Source: a bacterium
GTDB lineage: Bacteria > SZUA-79 > Acidulodesulfobacterales > Acidulodesulfobacteraceae
Assembly (NCBI GenBank): GCA_021800805.1
Contig: JAJYYR010000003.1
Coordinates: forward strand, 62,001 to 126,000
Length of the DNA stretch: 64,000 nt
Reading direction: 5' to 3'
Shown: in pieces, positions 43,909 through 53,423 of the stretch
Layout of the letters: every line of letters begins with the position of its first letter
How positions within the stretch are numbered: position 1 is the first letter of the stretch
Notes under the pieces: model-generated
Databases searched by the model: none
What the model saw: the letters and a program-made list of their open reading frames with translations, nothing else
Told to the model about the DNA's origin: nothing
Position numbers and translations under genes: made by a program

Positions 43909-45267
43909 TTAATAAGGCATATCCGGCATAGTATTAAGTCTTTTTAGTTCTTCCGATTCTTTTGAGAGCGAATCGTCTTTTCTCCCCATAAGCAAATAGG
44001 CAAATTTCTTTCCCTTTTCTACTCCCGGCTGGTCAAAAGGATTAATCTTTAACAGCATCCCGAGAACTGCTACCGATTCCATGCACATAAAGGAAAGTTC
44101 GCCCATGCTAAATTCGTCAATTTTATCTAAAGTAATTCTAAAAGACGGTCTTTTATTTATAGCAAGCGCCAGTTCAACTCCTTTAAGCTCATTCATAAGG
44201 ATATCCGACAGCTTTTTTCCGTCTAAATAATCAAACTCTTTAAATCCACTTGAATTAACCGTAAAATCGGTTCCATGGTCTTTAATACAAAAAAATGCTA
44301 TGAGTTTATCCTGCGGACCCTGCATATAAAGCTGAAGTTGAGAATGCTGGTCGGTTGCGCCTACGGCAGGAACCGGAGTAGGAGAAACAAGGTCCTTTCC
44401 AAGACTTTCGGCAAAAAGCTGCCTAAACCATCTCGAAAATTCCTTAAGGTAATCGCCGTAAACGAACGGAACGAATATATTGCGGCGTTTTCTTGAGTAA
44501 AAAAGATATATAACGGCAGCCATAGTGTAAACCGGATTATTTTCAAAAACCCCTTTGTTTAGCATATCGTCTCTATATGATATCCCGCCGTGAAGAAATT
44601 TTTCTATATCAAAACCCATTACGTAAGCAGGAAAAAGAGTTCCTGCCGTAACTATAGAATATCTGCCCCCGACGTTTTTAGCTATGTCTAAAACGGCTAT
44701 GCCGTTTTCGTCGGCGTAACGCCTCAAAAATCCGCTTTGTTTATCGGTGATAAAAATTAAATTGTCCCTGTAATCTTTTACGGTCTTTTCAAGTAATTCC
44801 TTGATAATAAAAAATTGCGCGACTACCTCGATAGTATCTGCTGATTTCGTAACAAAACAAAATACGGTCTTTTTAATATCGATGCCGTCTATATTGTTTT
44901 TTATATATACGGGGTCTATATTTTCCGAAAAAATAACGTTAACACCCCTGTTCTCTTTAGCGCCGCCGGATATGCCGGTCATCGCCTCTTTCAAAAATAT
45001 TGCGCCGAGGGAAGAACCGCCCATTCCTAAAACATAAAGCGTTTGAATATCTTTAGAAAATAATTTTTCGGCAGCCGTTTTAATATCGCTTACCATGCCG
45101 ATATTCGATATTTCGTCGTAGAATCCAACCTCTCCGTTCCGCCTGAGGTCGTTAAGGCTTCTTCTTGCCGCAACAATCTCTCTTTCTAAAGATTTAATTT
45201 CGGATTCTTCTAAACCGTTTTCCTCTATTGCAGACTTTAAAACATATTTAAAATTAAATTCTATCAT
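43909..45267 (-). CDS. pgi: Glucose-6-phosphate isomerase
   Basis: Interconverts glucose 6-phosphate and fructose 6-phosphate. Two SIS-fold halves are seen: GMGGSSLGAIFLKEA (about 73-87) and TKSADTIEV in the first, and ATDQHSQLQLYMQGP with the catalytic region in the second. The C-terminal FDQPGVEKGKKFAYLLMG is characteristic. 452 aa fits the shorter bacterial form. I take ATG 45267 as the start because GGAGG lies seven bases upstream; the frame also has a TTG at 45273 that is too close to the ribosome site. Confidence 0.94.
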   Translation of the reverse strand: MIEFNFKYVLKSAIEENGLEESEIKSLEREIVAARRSLNDLRRNGEVGFYDEISNIGMVSDIKTAAEKLFSKDIQTLYVLGMGGSSLGAIFLKEAMTGISGGAKENRGVNVIFSENIDPVYIKNNIDGIDIKKTVFCFVTKSADTIEVVAQFFIIKELLEKTVKDYRDNLIFITDKQSGFLRRYADENGIAVLDIAKNVGGRYSIVTAGTLFPAYVMGFDIEKFLHGGISYRDDMLNKGVFENNPVYTMAAVIYLFYSRKRRNIFVPFVYGDYLKEFSRWFRQLFAESLGKDLVSPTPVPAVGATDQHSQLQLYMQGPQDKLIAFFCIKDHGTDFTVNSSGFKEFDYLDGKKLSDILMNELKGVELALAINKRPSFRITLDKIDEFSMGELSFMCMESVAVLGMLLKINPFDQPGVEKGKKFAYLLMGRKDDSLSKESEELKRLNTMPDMPY

Positions 45268-45285
45268 CTTCAAACCTCCGTTGCT

Positions 45286-46728
45286 TTAATTTTTTATGTA
45301 ATGATTTTTTACATATTTTAATTCGTCTTTTTTAGATTTCAGAGCGCCTCCGATTTTTAATAATTTAATTTCGTTCAATATTTTTCCGCATAACGGTCCT
45401 TCGCATATCCCCATAGACTTAATGTCGCTGCCGCTCAAATATGGTTTAATAAAAATTATTTTATCTAAATATCTTACTATAATTTTTCTGAAATTCAAAT
45501 CGGATTTATCCCTGCCGCAGTCTTGAAACAAATAAAATAAAATGCTTTTTACGTCTATTTTATTAAGTTTATCATATATTCCCGTATTATTTACATTTAA
45601 ATTAAAAAGATTATTTACTTTTAAACTATTTATTTTTTTTATATCCAAATATATCGTCTTCAACGTTTTTTCGATTTTCTGCCCCATATTCAATCTTTTC
45701 ACCGCTTCGTCTAATTGAAAATTGTTCAAACCGTCCAAAATTTCTGCCGTCCAAAATATGTTAATATCTATATCTTTACAAACCTTTCTTAATTTAATCT
45801 CTTTATTCTTGTTGTTAAAATATGCCGCAATTTTTTTAAAGGCGGTTTTTTTTTCTCCGTCGAACTTCAGTCCATCATAAATCGAACCGAGAATATTTAA
45901 TTTATCTAACCTTTCAAAATATATCTCGGGCTTTTTTTCTTTTAACATAAGGTATAATTCCGCAGTTATTCTTTTACCGGAGATATTGTCTAAAATATTT
46001 TTATCTAAAGCGGATTTTATTAATTTTAGCGTTTCGACGTCTATCCGAAAGCCGAGTCTTTTTTCAAATCTAACCGCCCTGAACATTCTAGTCGGGTCGT
46101 CGATAAAACTTAATGTATGCATAACCCTTATTTTTTTATTTAATATATCGCGTATCCCCGACGAATAATCTTTAATTCCTAAGAAATCTTTGCGTCCAAT
46201 TGAAAAAGCGACGGTATTTATGGTAAAGTCTCTTCTGTAAATATCATCCTTAAGTCCGGCTTCTGCGGCGCTTACCTCCGGCAGCATACCCGGTTTTTTA
46301 TAAATCTCGGTTCTAAGAGAAGCAAGGTCTATCTTAAGAGGTATTCCGTTAACCAAAAACTCAAGCGAAACCGTCCCGAATTTTTTATGTACTTTCAAAT
46401 AATTTAAATTGTTATTTTCTTTTATTAAAAAGGCAAGTTGTTCTGCGGACCCTTTTACGGCAATATCTAAGTCAAGAAAACGGGAATTTGATTCAAAAAC
46501 TTTTGACGACTTAAATTTATGGGATGCTGCAGGATTGGACTTCAAAATATATATTATAATATCTCTCGGGAAACCGCCTATTAAAAAAGCGTCTAATCCG
46601 GCATTTTCGGAAATAATGCCTATTTTTTCAAGTAAATTCCACGCCGATATTCCGTATCCGTATATTTCGAAAATTTCGGTTATAGCCTGTTCGATTGAAT
46701 TTTTTTCAAATTCCATCAAACCGGTCAT
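45286..46728 (-). CDS. CCA tRNA nucleotidyltransferase / poly(A) polymerase family
   Basis: Class II nucleotidyltransferase head: GGFPRDII (51-58) and DLDIAVKG (86-93) carry the catalytic aspartates. DIYRRDFTINTVAF and DDPTRMFRAVRFEKRLGF (motif D/E region) follow, with a divergent helical C-terminal half of about 230 residues. This suits a CCA-adding or A-adding enzyme; both sequenced tRNAs here already encode CCA, so the role may be repair. Splitting into separate CC- and A-adding enzymes cannot be excluded. It overlaps lapA by 4 bp. Confidence 0.85.
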   Translation of the reverse strand: MTGLMEFEKNSIEQAITEIFEIYGYGISAWNLLEKIGIISENAGLDAFLIGGFPRDIIIYILKSNPAASHKFKSSKVFESNSRFLDLDIAVKGSAEQLAFLIKENNNLNYLKVHKKFGTVSLEFLVNGIPLKIDLASLRTEIYKKPGMLPEVSAAEAGLKDDIYRRDFTINTVAFSIGRKDFLGIKDYSSGIRDILNKKIRVMHTLSFIDDPTRMFRAVRFEKRLGFRIDVETLKLIKSALDKNILDNISGKRITAELYLMLKEKKPEIYFERLDKLNILGSIYDGLKFDGEKKTAFKKIAAYFNNKNKEIKLRKVCKDIDINIFWTAEILDGLNNFQLDEAVKRLNMGQKIEKTLKTIYLDIKKINSLKVNNLFNLNVNNTGIYDKLNKIDVKSILFYLFQDCGRDKSDLNFRKIIVRYLDKIIFIKPYLSGSDIKSMGICEGPLCGKILNEIKLLKIGGALKSKKDELKYVKNHYIKN

Positions 46729-46970
46729 AATTTTTCTTTTTCGTCCTTTGGTTTCAGATCTTTTTTAATTTTATAAACGACATAAAAATGGTATATCAAA
46801 CCAATTAATATACCTGCTATAGCCGCAGAAAATACGATAACCGAAATAGGAAGTTTAATGGACCTAAATTCTAAAAATTTTACGCTGACAAGCTCCGGAT
46901 TTTCTGCGGTAAAAATTAAAACTGCGGTTATGAAAATGACCAAAAGAACGAGGTTTATATACTTAATCAT
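46725..46970 (-). CDS. LapA-domain (DUF1049) membrane protein
   Basis: 81 residues with two transmembrane helices (about 3-23 and 40-64) joined by NPELVSVKFLEFRSIKLPISV, the typical LapA-like hinge. The Lys/Glu-rich tail is cytoplasmic. In E. coli the family helps assemble lipopolysaccharide with LapB; here lapB is not adjacent. It sits between the HIT gene and the nucleotidyltransferase gene, overlapping the latter by 4 bp. Confidence 0.75.
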   Translation of the reverse strand: MIKYINLVLLVIFITAVLIFTAENPELVSVKFLEFRSIKLPISVIVFSAAIAGILIGLIYHFYVVYKIKKDLKPKDEKEKL

Positions 46971-46985
46971 TTATATACGCCCCCC

Positions 46986-47471
46986 TTACAAAATTATATT
47001 TTTAAAATCGGCGGACAGTTTATTATAAGTATCGTCAAGTATTTCCGAAACGACTCTTAGCTCCGAACAAACGGTATAAAAACTGACATCGCCCTCCCAC
47101 CTCGGTATTATATGAAAATGCAGATGTTGTTCGATGCCTGCTCCCGCCGCTTTGCCGAGGTTAAGCCCCACGTTTATAGCATCGCACCTGTAAACTTTTT
47201 TTAAAATATCGCAGCTTAAAGAGAGTAGTTTCATTATTTCGGCTCCCGCTTCAAAAGAAATCCCGTTAAGTTCTTTTGAGTGGACGAAAGGTATGACCAA
47301 AAGATGTCCGCAGTTATAAGGAAAAGTATTTAATTTTACGTATGAATATTTTCCTTTAAAAAGAACGTATTTGTCTTCATAACATTTGCTGTCTACGCAA
47401 AAAACACACTCTTCTTTAGATTTATCTTTTACTAAATAATCCATACGCCACGGTGCATAGATAATTTCCAT
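46986..47471 (-). CDS. HIT-family nucleotide hydrolase/phosphorylase
   Basis: 161 residues. The histidine triad is HLHFH (H116, H118, H120), within QHLHFHIIPRW, and GHLLVIPFVH is the second family motif. C22 and C25 (CVFC), with H64 or nearby residues, suggest a zinc site as in AP4A phosphorylase-like members. It probably acts on dinucleoside polyphosphates or AMP conjugates; the substrate is unknown. It lies 23 bp after sppA on the same strand. Confidence 0.88.
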   Translation of the reverse strand: MEIIYAPWRMDYLVKDKSKEECVFCVDSKCYEDKYVLFKGKYSYVKLNTFPYNCGHLLVIPFVHSKELNGISFEAGAEIMKLLSLSCDILKKVYRCDAINVGLNLGKAAGAGIEQHLHFHIIPRWEGDVSFYTVCSELRVVSEILDDTYNKLSADFKNIIL

Positions 47472-47494
47472 ACGGCATTTTTTAAATTAAATTT

Positions 47495-48421
47495 TTAGAA
47501 ATCTAATCTCGTATTGTTGTCCGAAACAAGTCCCCCGCCTTTAATAAAAGATGCCCCTCCGATATTGTCGATAAAAGACTTGACGGCTCTTTTTATAACC
47601 GATTGAAATAAGTTAGAATGTTTCTTGACGGGATATATTAAAGTAGGTTTACCTTTTATTCCGGCTAACTTTTGCGCTGTTTTAACCGCATCCTGAAAAT
47701 CGCCTAATTTATCTACGAGGTGATATTTGAGCGCCTGTTGCCCAGAATATACCATGCCGTTTGCAAGTTTTTTCACGTAAGTAACTTTAAGGTTTCTGCC
47801 TTTAGCCACCGCTTTTACGAATTGAGCATAAACATTCATTACGACGCCCTGCAATTTTTCTCTTTGCATAGGGGTCATTTCTTTAAAAGGCGTTCCTATA
47901 TCTTTATACGGACCGCTTACTATGTAGTTATAGGATACCCCGACTTTTTTCATAAGTTTATATACGTTGGGCATTTCCATTATTACCCCGATAGAACCTG
48001 TAAGCGTCCCGGGTTCGGCTACTATTTTATCCGCCGCCGAAGATACGTAATATGCTCCGGATGCGGCTACCGAATCCATAGATACTACTATTTTCTTGTG
48101 TTTTCTAAATTTCATAAGCTGTTCGTAAATCGCCTGCGAAGGGGCAACTTCACCGCCGGGAGAGTTTACTCTGATTACTACCGCTTTAACGGCATCGTCG
48201 CGTTTATAATGGTTTAAAAGCCTAACGAAACCGGATGAGCTAGTTATGGCGCCCGTAAGATTTATTATGCCTATCGCATAACGGGATGAACCTCTGACGA
48301 CGTTATAGCTTGATTTTGATTGAAATTTAAATAATATCAGGTAGATAAATATACCGAATATTCCTATAAATACAATTAAAAAAAGCAATCCGCTTAAAAA
48401 AGGGTGTTTGTTCATGCTCAT
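47495..48421 (-). CDS. sppA: Signal peptide peptidase SppA (S49 family, short form)
   Basis: 308 residues with one N-terminal transmembrane helix (about 10-31). The nucleophile Ser121 is in DSVAASGAYYVSSAADKI, and the general base Lys173 is in SGPYKDIGTPF. RVNSPGGEVAPSQAIYE is also conserved. It degrades cleaved signal peptides in the membrane as a homo-oligomer, like B. subtilis SppA. The start codon overlaps the rpsA stop by 4 bp, a common arrangement (rpsA-sppA). Confidence 0.93.
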   Translation of the reverse strand: MSMNKHPFLSGLLFLIVFIGIFGIFIYLILFKFQSKSSYNVVRGSSRYAIGIINLTGAITSSSGFVRLLNHYKRDDAVKAVVIRVNSPGGEVAPSQAIYEQLMKFRKHKKIVVSMDSVAASGAYYVSSAADKIVAEPGTLTGSIGVIMEMPNVYKLMKKVGVSYNYIVSGPYKDIGTPFKEMTPMQREKLQGVVMNVYAQFVKAVAKGRNLKVTYVKKLANGMVYSGQQALKYHLVDKLGDFQDAVKTAQKLAGIKGKPTLIYPVKKHSNLFQSVIKRAVKSFIDNIGGASFIKGGGLVSDNNTRLDF

Positions 48422-50034
48422 AATTTATTTTGTTCAACGTTAATAAGAGATAATCCGATTTTTTGTTCATTGCCGTCAAGCATTATTATTTCGGCATTGA
48501 TTTGAGACCCGGCGGATATATTGTTTTCTTTAATAAAATTTTCGGGAATCTTTGAATTGTGAATGAGTCCTTCTATGCCTTCTTCAAGCTGAACAAATAT
48601 TCCAAACTCCGTAATATTTGATACCGTCCCGGTTATGACCGAACCTGCCGAATATTTGTCTTTAATATGAGACCATGGGCTTTCGGTAAGCTGTTTTATT
48701 CCAAGATATATCCTCTGTTTCTCTTCGTCAACGCTTAAAACGACCGCCTTGATTTTCTCTCCCGCATTAAATATTTCGTTCGGATGTTTCGTTCTTTTTG
48801 TCCACGAAAAATCGTTTTGCTTTATATAACCTTCCAAATTTTCTTCTAACTCCACGGAAACGCCGAATTCATATATGTTTTTGACCGTACCTTCTATAAC
48901 TTTTCCTACCGGATATTTATCTTTTAATAAATTCCACGGACTTTCGGTAAGTCTTTTAAGGCTAAGGGATAATTTTCTGGTTTCGGGTTCCATACTTAAG
49001 ATGGATGCCTTTACTCTCTGTCCTTTGGTTAAAAAAGTTTTCGGGTCTATCTGCTTTTTCTCCCATGTCATTTCCGATAAGTGTATAAGCCCTTCGACGT
49101 CGTCGTCTAATTCTACGAATGCGCCGTAATCCGTAATATTTATAATAACGCCTTCTATGATATCTCCCGGCTTATGTCTATCCTCTATGTTCTGCCATGG
49201 ATCATGAAAAAGTTGTTTGTATCCGAGCGAAACTCTGTGTTTTTCTTCGTCGTATTTGATAACCTTAACGTTTATTTTTTGTCCGAGACTTAATATTTCC
49301 GACGGGTGCGCTATTCTTTTCCATGATATGTCGGTAATATAAATAAGTCCGTCCATTCCGCCTAAGTCCACAAAAACGCCGTAATCGGTAATATTTTTAA
49401 CTATACCTTCGAGGACGTCGCCTTCTTTTATATCGGTTAAAACATTCTCCTTCAATTTTTTTATTTCGTCTTCTATGACTTTTCTTCTCGATACTATTAC
49501 ATTACAGCTTTTTTTATCCACGCTTATAACTTTTAAGTCTAAAATCTTTCCTAGAAAAGCATCAAAATCCCGAGTTAGTTTAACGTCTATCTGCGAACCG
49601 GGCAGAAATGCGGTAACCCCGTTTAAATCTACTATTAAGCCGCCTTTAGTCTTTGCCGCGACGGTTCCCTTTATTAATTCGTTGTCGTTGCATGCCTTTT
49701 CTATATCGTCAAGCGCATAAACGTTTTTTGCTTTTTCTCTCGAGCATATTAGATATCCCAGCTTGTCGTCGTAACTGCCGACAAAAACTTCTATAGAACC
49801 GCCTACTTCAAAAGAAGTAATATCAATGGTGCCGCCGGAGGATATTTCCTCTATGGTGATTATACCGTCGGACTTATCTCCAACATCGACGTAAACATAA
49901 TCTTGATCGATATTTAAAATTTTTCCCTGCCTCACAAGCCCCTTACTGTTCATATTTTCATAAGAGCTCAGCAGAATTTCGAATTCGGTGGGATTTCCGT
50001 CATTGGTGAATTGATTAAAACTTTTTTTTGCCAT
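48418..50034 (-). CDS. rpsA: 30S ribosomal protein S1
   Basis: 538 residues from ATG 50034 (MAKKSFNQF), chosen because TAGGAGG lies upstream; the open frame extends to 50097 but would run back to the ispH stop. Six S1 domains can be followed, with repeating GxVxxITDYGVFVDLGGxxGLIYITDISW-type cores, for example near 210, 300, 385 and 470. S1 delivers mRNA to the 30S subunit. Predicted leaderless mRNAs in this window would not need it for initiation. Its neighbours are ispH upstream and sppA downstream. Confidence 0.95.
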   Translation of the reverse strand: MAKKSFNQFTNDGNPTEFEILLSSYENMNSKGLVRQGKILNIDQDYVYVDVGDKSDGIITIEEISSGGTIDITSFEVGGSIEVFVGSYDDKLGYLICSREKAKNVYALDDIEKACNDNELIKGTVAAKTKGGLIVDLNGVTAFLPGSQIDVKLTRDFDAFLGKILDLKVISVDKKSCNVIVSRRKVIEDEIKKLKENVLTDIKEGDVLEGIVKNITDYGVFVDLGGMDGLIYITDISWKRIAHPSEILSLGQKINVKVIKYDEEKHRVSLGYKQLFHDPWQNIEDRHKPGDIIEGVIINITDYGAFVELDDDVEGLIHLSEMTWEKKQIDPKTFLTKGQRVKASILSMEPETRKLSLSLKRLTESPWNLLKDKYPVGKVIEGTVKNIYEFGVSVELEENLEGYIKQNDFSWTKRTKHPNEIFNAGEKIKAVVLSVDEEKQRIYLGIKQLTESPWSHIKDKYSAGSVITGTVSNITEFGIFVQLEEGIEGLIHNSKIPENFIKENNISAGSQINAEIIMLDGNEQKIGLSLINVEQNKL

Positions 50035-50089
50035 AAATATCTTACTACCTCCTAAATTTAATAAAACTAATCTACCACATTTATACAAA

Positions 50090-50971
50090 TTAAGCAAATC
50101 TTTTTAATCCGGCTTCATCTATTTCATGAATTTTTTTTAAGACCCGGTCGATTATCCAGTCCGGGGTAGATGCCCCCGCGGTGATACCGACTTTTTTTGC
50201 ATTTATAAACCACTCCGGATTAACTTCCGTTTCCGTTTCTATATGATAGGTATCTTTTTGAATTTTTCTACATATATTCTGCAGTTTATTCGTATTTGCG
50301 CTGTTATATCCGCCTACCACTATCATTACGTCGACATTAGACGCTATAATCCTAGCCTCCTCCTGTTTTATCATAGTAGCGTCGCAAATAGTTTCAAAGA
50401 CGACTACCTCTTCTTTTGCTATTTTATTTATCTCGTCTATTACGAGTCTATAAAAATTCACGTCTTGCGTAGTCTGTGAAATTAATGCCAATTTTTCGGA
50501 TACGGGAACTTTTCTTAGATCCTCTATATTATTTATAACTAAAAATCGTCCTTTGGCGGCAAAACTTATCACGCTTTGAACTTCCGGATGATTTTTATCT
50601 CCGACCATTATTATAAAGTAACCGTTTGAAGCGGCTTCGCTTATATAATTTTGGGCTTTTTTTACAAACGGACAGGTGGCGTCTATTATTTTTAAGCCTT
50701 TAAGTTTTAATTTTTCCATAACTTCGGCTTTAATTCCGTGAGAACGTATGAGTATGGCGTCGAAACAACCGCAATCTATATCTTCTATCGGAAACACGCC
50801 TTTTTCTTCCAAAGACTTCACTACTTGAGGATTATGTATGATAGGACCCAGCGTATTTAATGTATTTAATTTTTCTGAAGGATTATATTTGTCCGCGGCG
50901 TCTAAAGCCATATTAACGGCTCTTTTAACCCCGAAACAAAATCCGGCGGAAGGCGCCACTATAATTTCCAT
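50090..50971 (-). CDS. ispH: 4-hydroxy-3-methylbut-2-enyl diphosphate reductase
   Basis: Last step of the MEP pathway, producing IPP and DMAPP with a 4Fe-4S cluster. Cluster cysteines lie in GFCFGVKRAV (C12), ATCPFVKKAQ and TICDAT. IRSHG and GITAGASTPDWII are characteristic. 293 aa is normal. It is adjacent to rpsA, as in many Firmicutes and deltaproteobacteria, where ispH-rpsA is a conserved pair or fusion. The usual cmk gene between aroA and ispH/rpsA is absent. Confidence 0.95.
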   Translation of the reverse strand: MEIIVAPSAGFCFGVKRAVNMALDAADKYNPSEKLNTLNTLGPIIHNPQVVKSLEEKGVFPIEDIDCGCFDAILIRSHGIKAEVMEKLKLKGLKIIDATCPFVKKAQNYISEAASNGYFIIMVGDKNHPEVQSVISFAAKGRFLVINNIEDLRKVPVSEKLALISQTTQDVNFYRLVIDEINKIAKEEVVVFETICDATMIKQEEARIIASNVDVMIVVGGYNSANTNKLQNICRKIQKDTYHIETETEVNPEWFINAKKVGITAGASTPDWIIDRVLKKIHEIDEAGLKRFA

Positions 50972-50986
50972 ATTTTTATTATCCTC

Positions 50987-52342
50987 TTATGCCGTTATTT
51001 CCGAAAGAATGGCGAAAAACTCGGGAAAAGAGGTATTTATGCATCTTATATCCCTTATTTCTATTTTCCTGTTTTTAATAATTAGTCCGGCAATTATCAT
51101 CGACATAGCGATTCTGTGGTCGCCGAACGAATTTAATGCGGTTAGTTTCGGCTTAAAGTTTACCAAATCCGGTCTGCCGTTTATCTCAAAACCGTCTTCT
51201 AATTCTTTTATATCGACTCCGATTCTGCTTAAATTAAAAACTATCGTTTTGATTCTGTCGCTTTCTTTAACTCTCAATTCCTTTGCACCCGTTACAATCG
51301 TTTTTCCTTCCGCAAAAGAAGCGATTACCGAAAAAATCGGAAACTCGTCTATCATATCTGGAACCAGTTCGGGAGGGACGGTTATGCCTCTAAGAGCGGA
51401 GTATTTTGCTTTTATATAGCCCGTTTTTTCCGGAACTTCTCCGGTAACGGTCAAACTAACGTCTGCGCCCATCATTTCCAGCGCCTTAATAAGTCCCGTT
51501 CTTTTATCGTTAAGGAGAACATTGCCGACGGTAATTTCAGAACCTTCACTTAAAATACCCAGCGCGATAAAAAATGCGGCGCTGCTGAAATCGCCGGGAA
51601 TATTGATATTAAAAGGTTTCAATTCACCTTTGCCGCGCCCTTTAACCGTTATAAGACTGCCGCCGTTAACCGGGGCATCGACATTAATCGGATACCCCTG
51701 CAGTTTTAATAAATTTTCGGTATGGTCCCTCGTTTCCTTTTTCTCAAATATAACCGTATCCCCTTCTGCAAAAAGAGCGGCAAGCATAATACAGGATTTA
51801 ACCTGTGCGCTCGGCACCGGAACTTCATAAAAAATAGATTTTAATCTGCTCCCCGTAAGCGCTAAAGGCGGATAACCGCCGCCTTTTCGTCCGGTTATTT
51901 TAGCCCCCATAAGGCTTAACGGTTCTATTATGCGCTTCATCGGACGGGAATTAAGATACTTGTCTCCGGAAATGACGGAAAAAAAATCGTTCCCTGCAAG
52001 TATCCCCGCCAAAAGTCTCGTCAGCGTTCCGGAATTAGCGGCATTTATTACTGATTCGGGTTCTTTTAAGCCGTAAAGACCTGCGCCGTTTATTATAAAA
52101 TCCCTGCCTGAACCGTTTAAATTTTGTTTTTTAATATTTACGCCGAGTTTCCTGAATGCCGCAACTGTAGCCAGATTATCCCTCGATAAAGATAAATTGG
52201 ATACGACCGATTTTCCGGAGGCTAAACTTCCGAGCATAACAGCCCTGTGGGATATCGATTTATCTCCGGGAACTTCGAGTCCGGCTTTAATTCCGCTTAA
52301 AAGACCTTTAACTAAGACTTTATCCTGTTTAAATTCTATCAA
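50987..52342 (-). CDS. aroA: 3-phosphoshikimate 1-carboxyvinyltransferase (EPSP synthase)
   Basis: Adds enolpyruvate from PEP to shikimate 3-phosphate. GDKSISHRAVMLGSLASG (about 23-40) binds PEP and shikimate 3-phosphate; NAANSGTLTRLLAGIL, RPMKRI, LVPDMIDEFPI and SFGDHRIAM complete the pattern. The gene begins with TTG at 52342, overlapping the tyrA stop as TTGA; the first in-frame ATG would remove the substrate loop, so the TTG start is needed. 451 aa is slightly long. Confidence 0.94.
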   Translation of the reverse strand: MIEFKQDKVLVKGLLSGIKAGLEVPGDKSISHRAVMLGSLASGKSVVSNLSLSRDNLATVAAFRKLGVNIKKQNLNGSGRDFIINGAGLYGLKEPESVINAANSGTLTRLLAGILAGNDFFSVISGDKYLNSRPMKRIIEPLSLMGAKITGRKGGGYPPLALTGSRLKSIFYEVPVPSAQVKSCIMLAALFAEGDTVIFEKKETRDHTENLLKLQGYPINVDAPVNGGSLITVKGRGKGELKPFNINIPGDFSSAAFFIALGILSEGSEITVGNVLLNDKRTGLIKALEMMGADVSLTVTGEVPEKTGYIKAKYSALRGITVPPELVPDMIDEFPIFSVIASFAEGKTIVTGAKELRVKESDRIKTIVFNLSRIGVDIKELEDGFEINGRPDLVNFKPKLTALNSFGDHRIAMSMIIAGLIIKNRKIEIRDIRCINTSFPEFFAILSEITA

Positions 52343-53217
52343 ATCCCTGCCTCTTTCCGCTCTCCCGCAATTTTCTCTAAGTAAGAACTTAAACTTTCTT
52401 TATCTCCCGTTTCTATAAATCCTTTTATAGTATTTGCCGACGCCGTAAAGTCTTCCAAAGAAGCAATAATGTTTGCGCCGTTCATAAGAAATATATCCGT
52501 CCATAATTTGGCGGAAGAAGACGCTATTCTTGTCGAATCCTTAAAACCGTTTCCTATAAAACCGGTAAGTCCGTCTGCATTTTTATTTTTATTCAAAATA
52601 TAAGAAAGCGCCGTATCGGACAGCAAAAAAGCTATAAGATGCGGGAGATGGCTTGTGTATGCCGCTATATCGTCGTGCATCTCAGCCGTAGTAAAAATAA
52701 CGTTCATATTTAAAGATTTCCAGAATTCCGCCGTTTGTTCTATTTTTTCCATTCTCCGCTTATCCGTTAAATCGGCGTCTTCTCTGATAACTATACATTT
52801 TTTGCCGTCAAAAAGCGAAAAATCGGCATTTTCCGGTCCTGTTTTATCCGAACCGCACATAGGATGGGAACCTACGAAATTTCTAATGTTTTTTGCCTCC
52901 GCGTTAGAAGTAATGCCCTTTTTAACGCTCCCTATATCGGTCGCTAAAGGCGCATTGAGAAAAAAAATCCCGTGTTCTTCAAAAAAAGCTGTGATAGCAG
53001 CGGGAGGAATACACATTATTATCAGGCAGTCGGATAAGCAGACCTCTTTTTCGATATCGGCGGCGTCGTCTATTATCCCTTTAAAAATACAGTAATCAAT
53101 GTTGTTTTTAACGGCATCGTATCCTTTGATTTTTGTTTCCGGAAATTTTCTTTTGACGGCTCCCGCAAGGGATGCGCCCATAAAGCCGAGTCCTATTATA
53201 CGAATTTCTTTAAACAT
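52339..53217 (-). CDS. tyrA: Prephenate dehydrogenase (TyrA)
   Basis: NAD(P)-dependent oxidative decarboxylase for tyrosine synthesis. The Rossmann motif GLGFMGASLAGAVK starts at residue 9. SHPMCGSDKTGPENA and the helical C-terminal part, with TSHLPHLIAFLLS and GNGFKDSTRIASS, match the family. 292 aa with no chorismate mutase and no ACT domain, so it is the minimal form. It lies upstream of aroA and overlaps it by 4 bp. Confidence 0.92.
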   Translation of the reverse strand: MFKEIRIIGLGFMGASLAGAVKRKFPETKIKGYDAVKNNIDYCIFKGIIDDAADIEKEVCLSDCLIIMCIPPAAITAFFEEHGIFFLNAPLATDIGSVKKGITSNAEAKNIRNFVGSHPMCGSDKTGPENADFSLFDGKKCIVIREDADLTDKRRMEKIEQTAEFWKSLNMNVIFTTAEMHDDIAAYTSHLPHLIAFLLSDTALSYILNKNKNADGLTGFIGNGFKDSTRIASSSAKLWTDIFLMNGANIIASLEDFTASANTIKGFIETGDKESLSSYLEKIAGERKEAGI

Positions 53218-53247
53218 AACACGCGATAAATTAGGATTAAATATAAT

Positions 53248-53409
53248 TTAATTTTGCAATAGGGTTTTTTATTTCTGGATTCCCGCTTTCGCGGGAATGA
53301 CGCCTAAATGTTAAAATTTTAGATTTCCCTAATGTCATTCCCGCGAAAGCGGGAATCCAGAAATTGCATAACTTTAGAATATGTTTCATAATTTCTAATG
53401 CAAAATTAA
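53248..53409. repeat. MITE-like palindromic element
   Basis: About 162 bp. The ends are TTAATTTTGCAATAG (53248-53262) and its inverted copy (53395-53409), 14 of 15 matching. Inside is a perfect 31-bp inverted repeat, 53271-53301 and 53334-53364, each arm itself holding a hairpin TTCCCGC-TTTC-GCGGGAA. The centre is a 32-bp A/T-rich spacer. No coding sequence. It fills the tyrA-aroF gap, and a truncated relative is at 30728-30845. Confidence 0.8.
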
Positions 53410-53423
53410 GGTATATAAATTTA

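Noticed and set aside
50035..50097. N-terminal extension of rpsA
   Set aside because: The added residues are not S1-like, and the Shine-Dalgarno sequence lies before ATG 50034.
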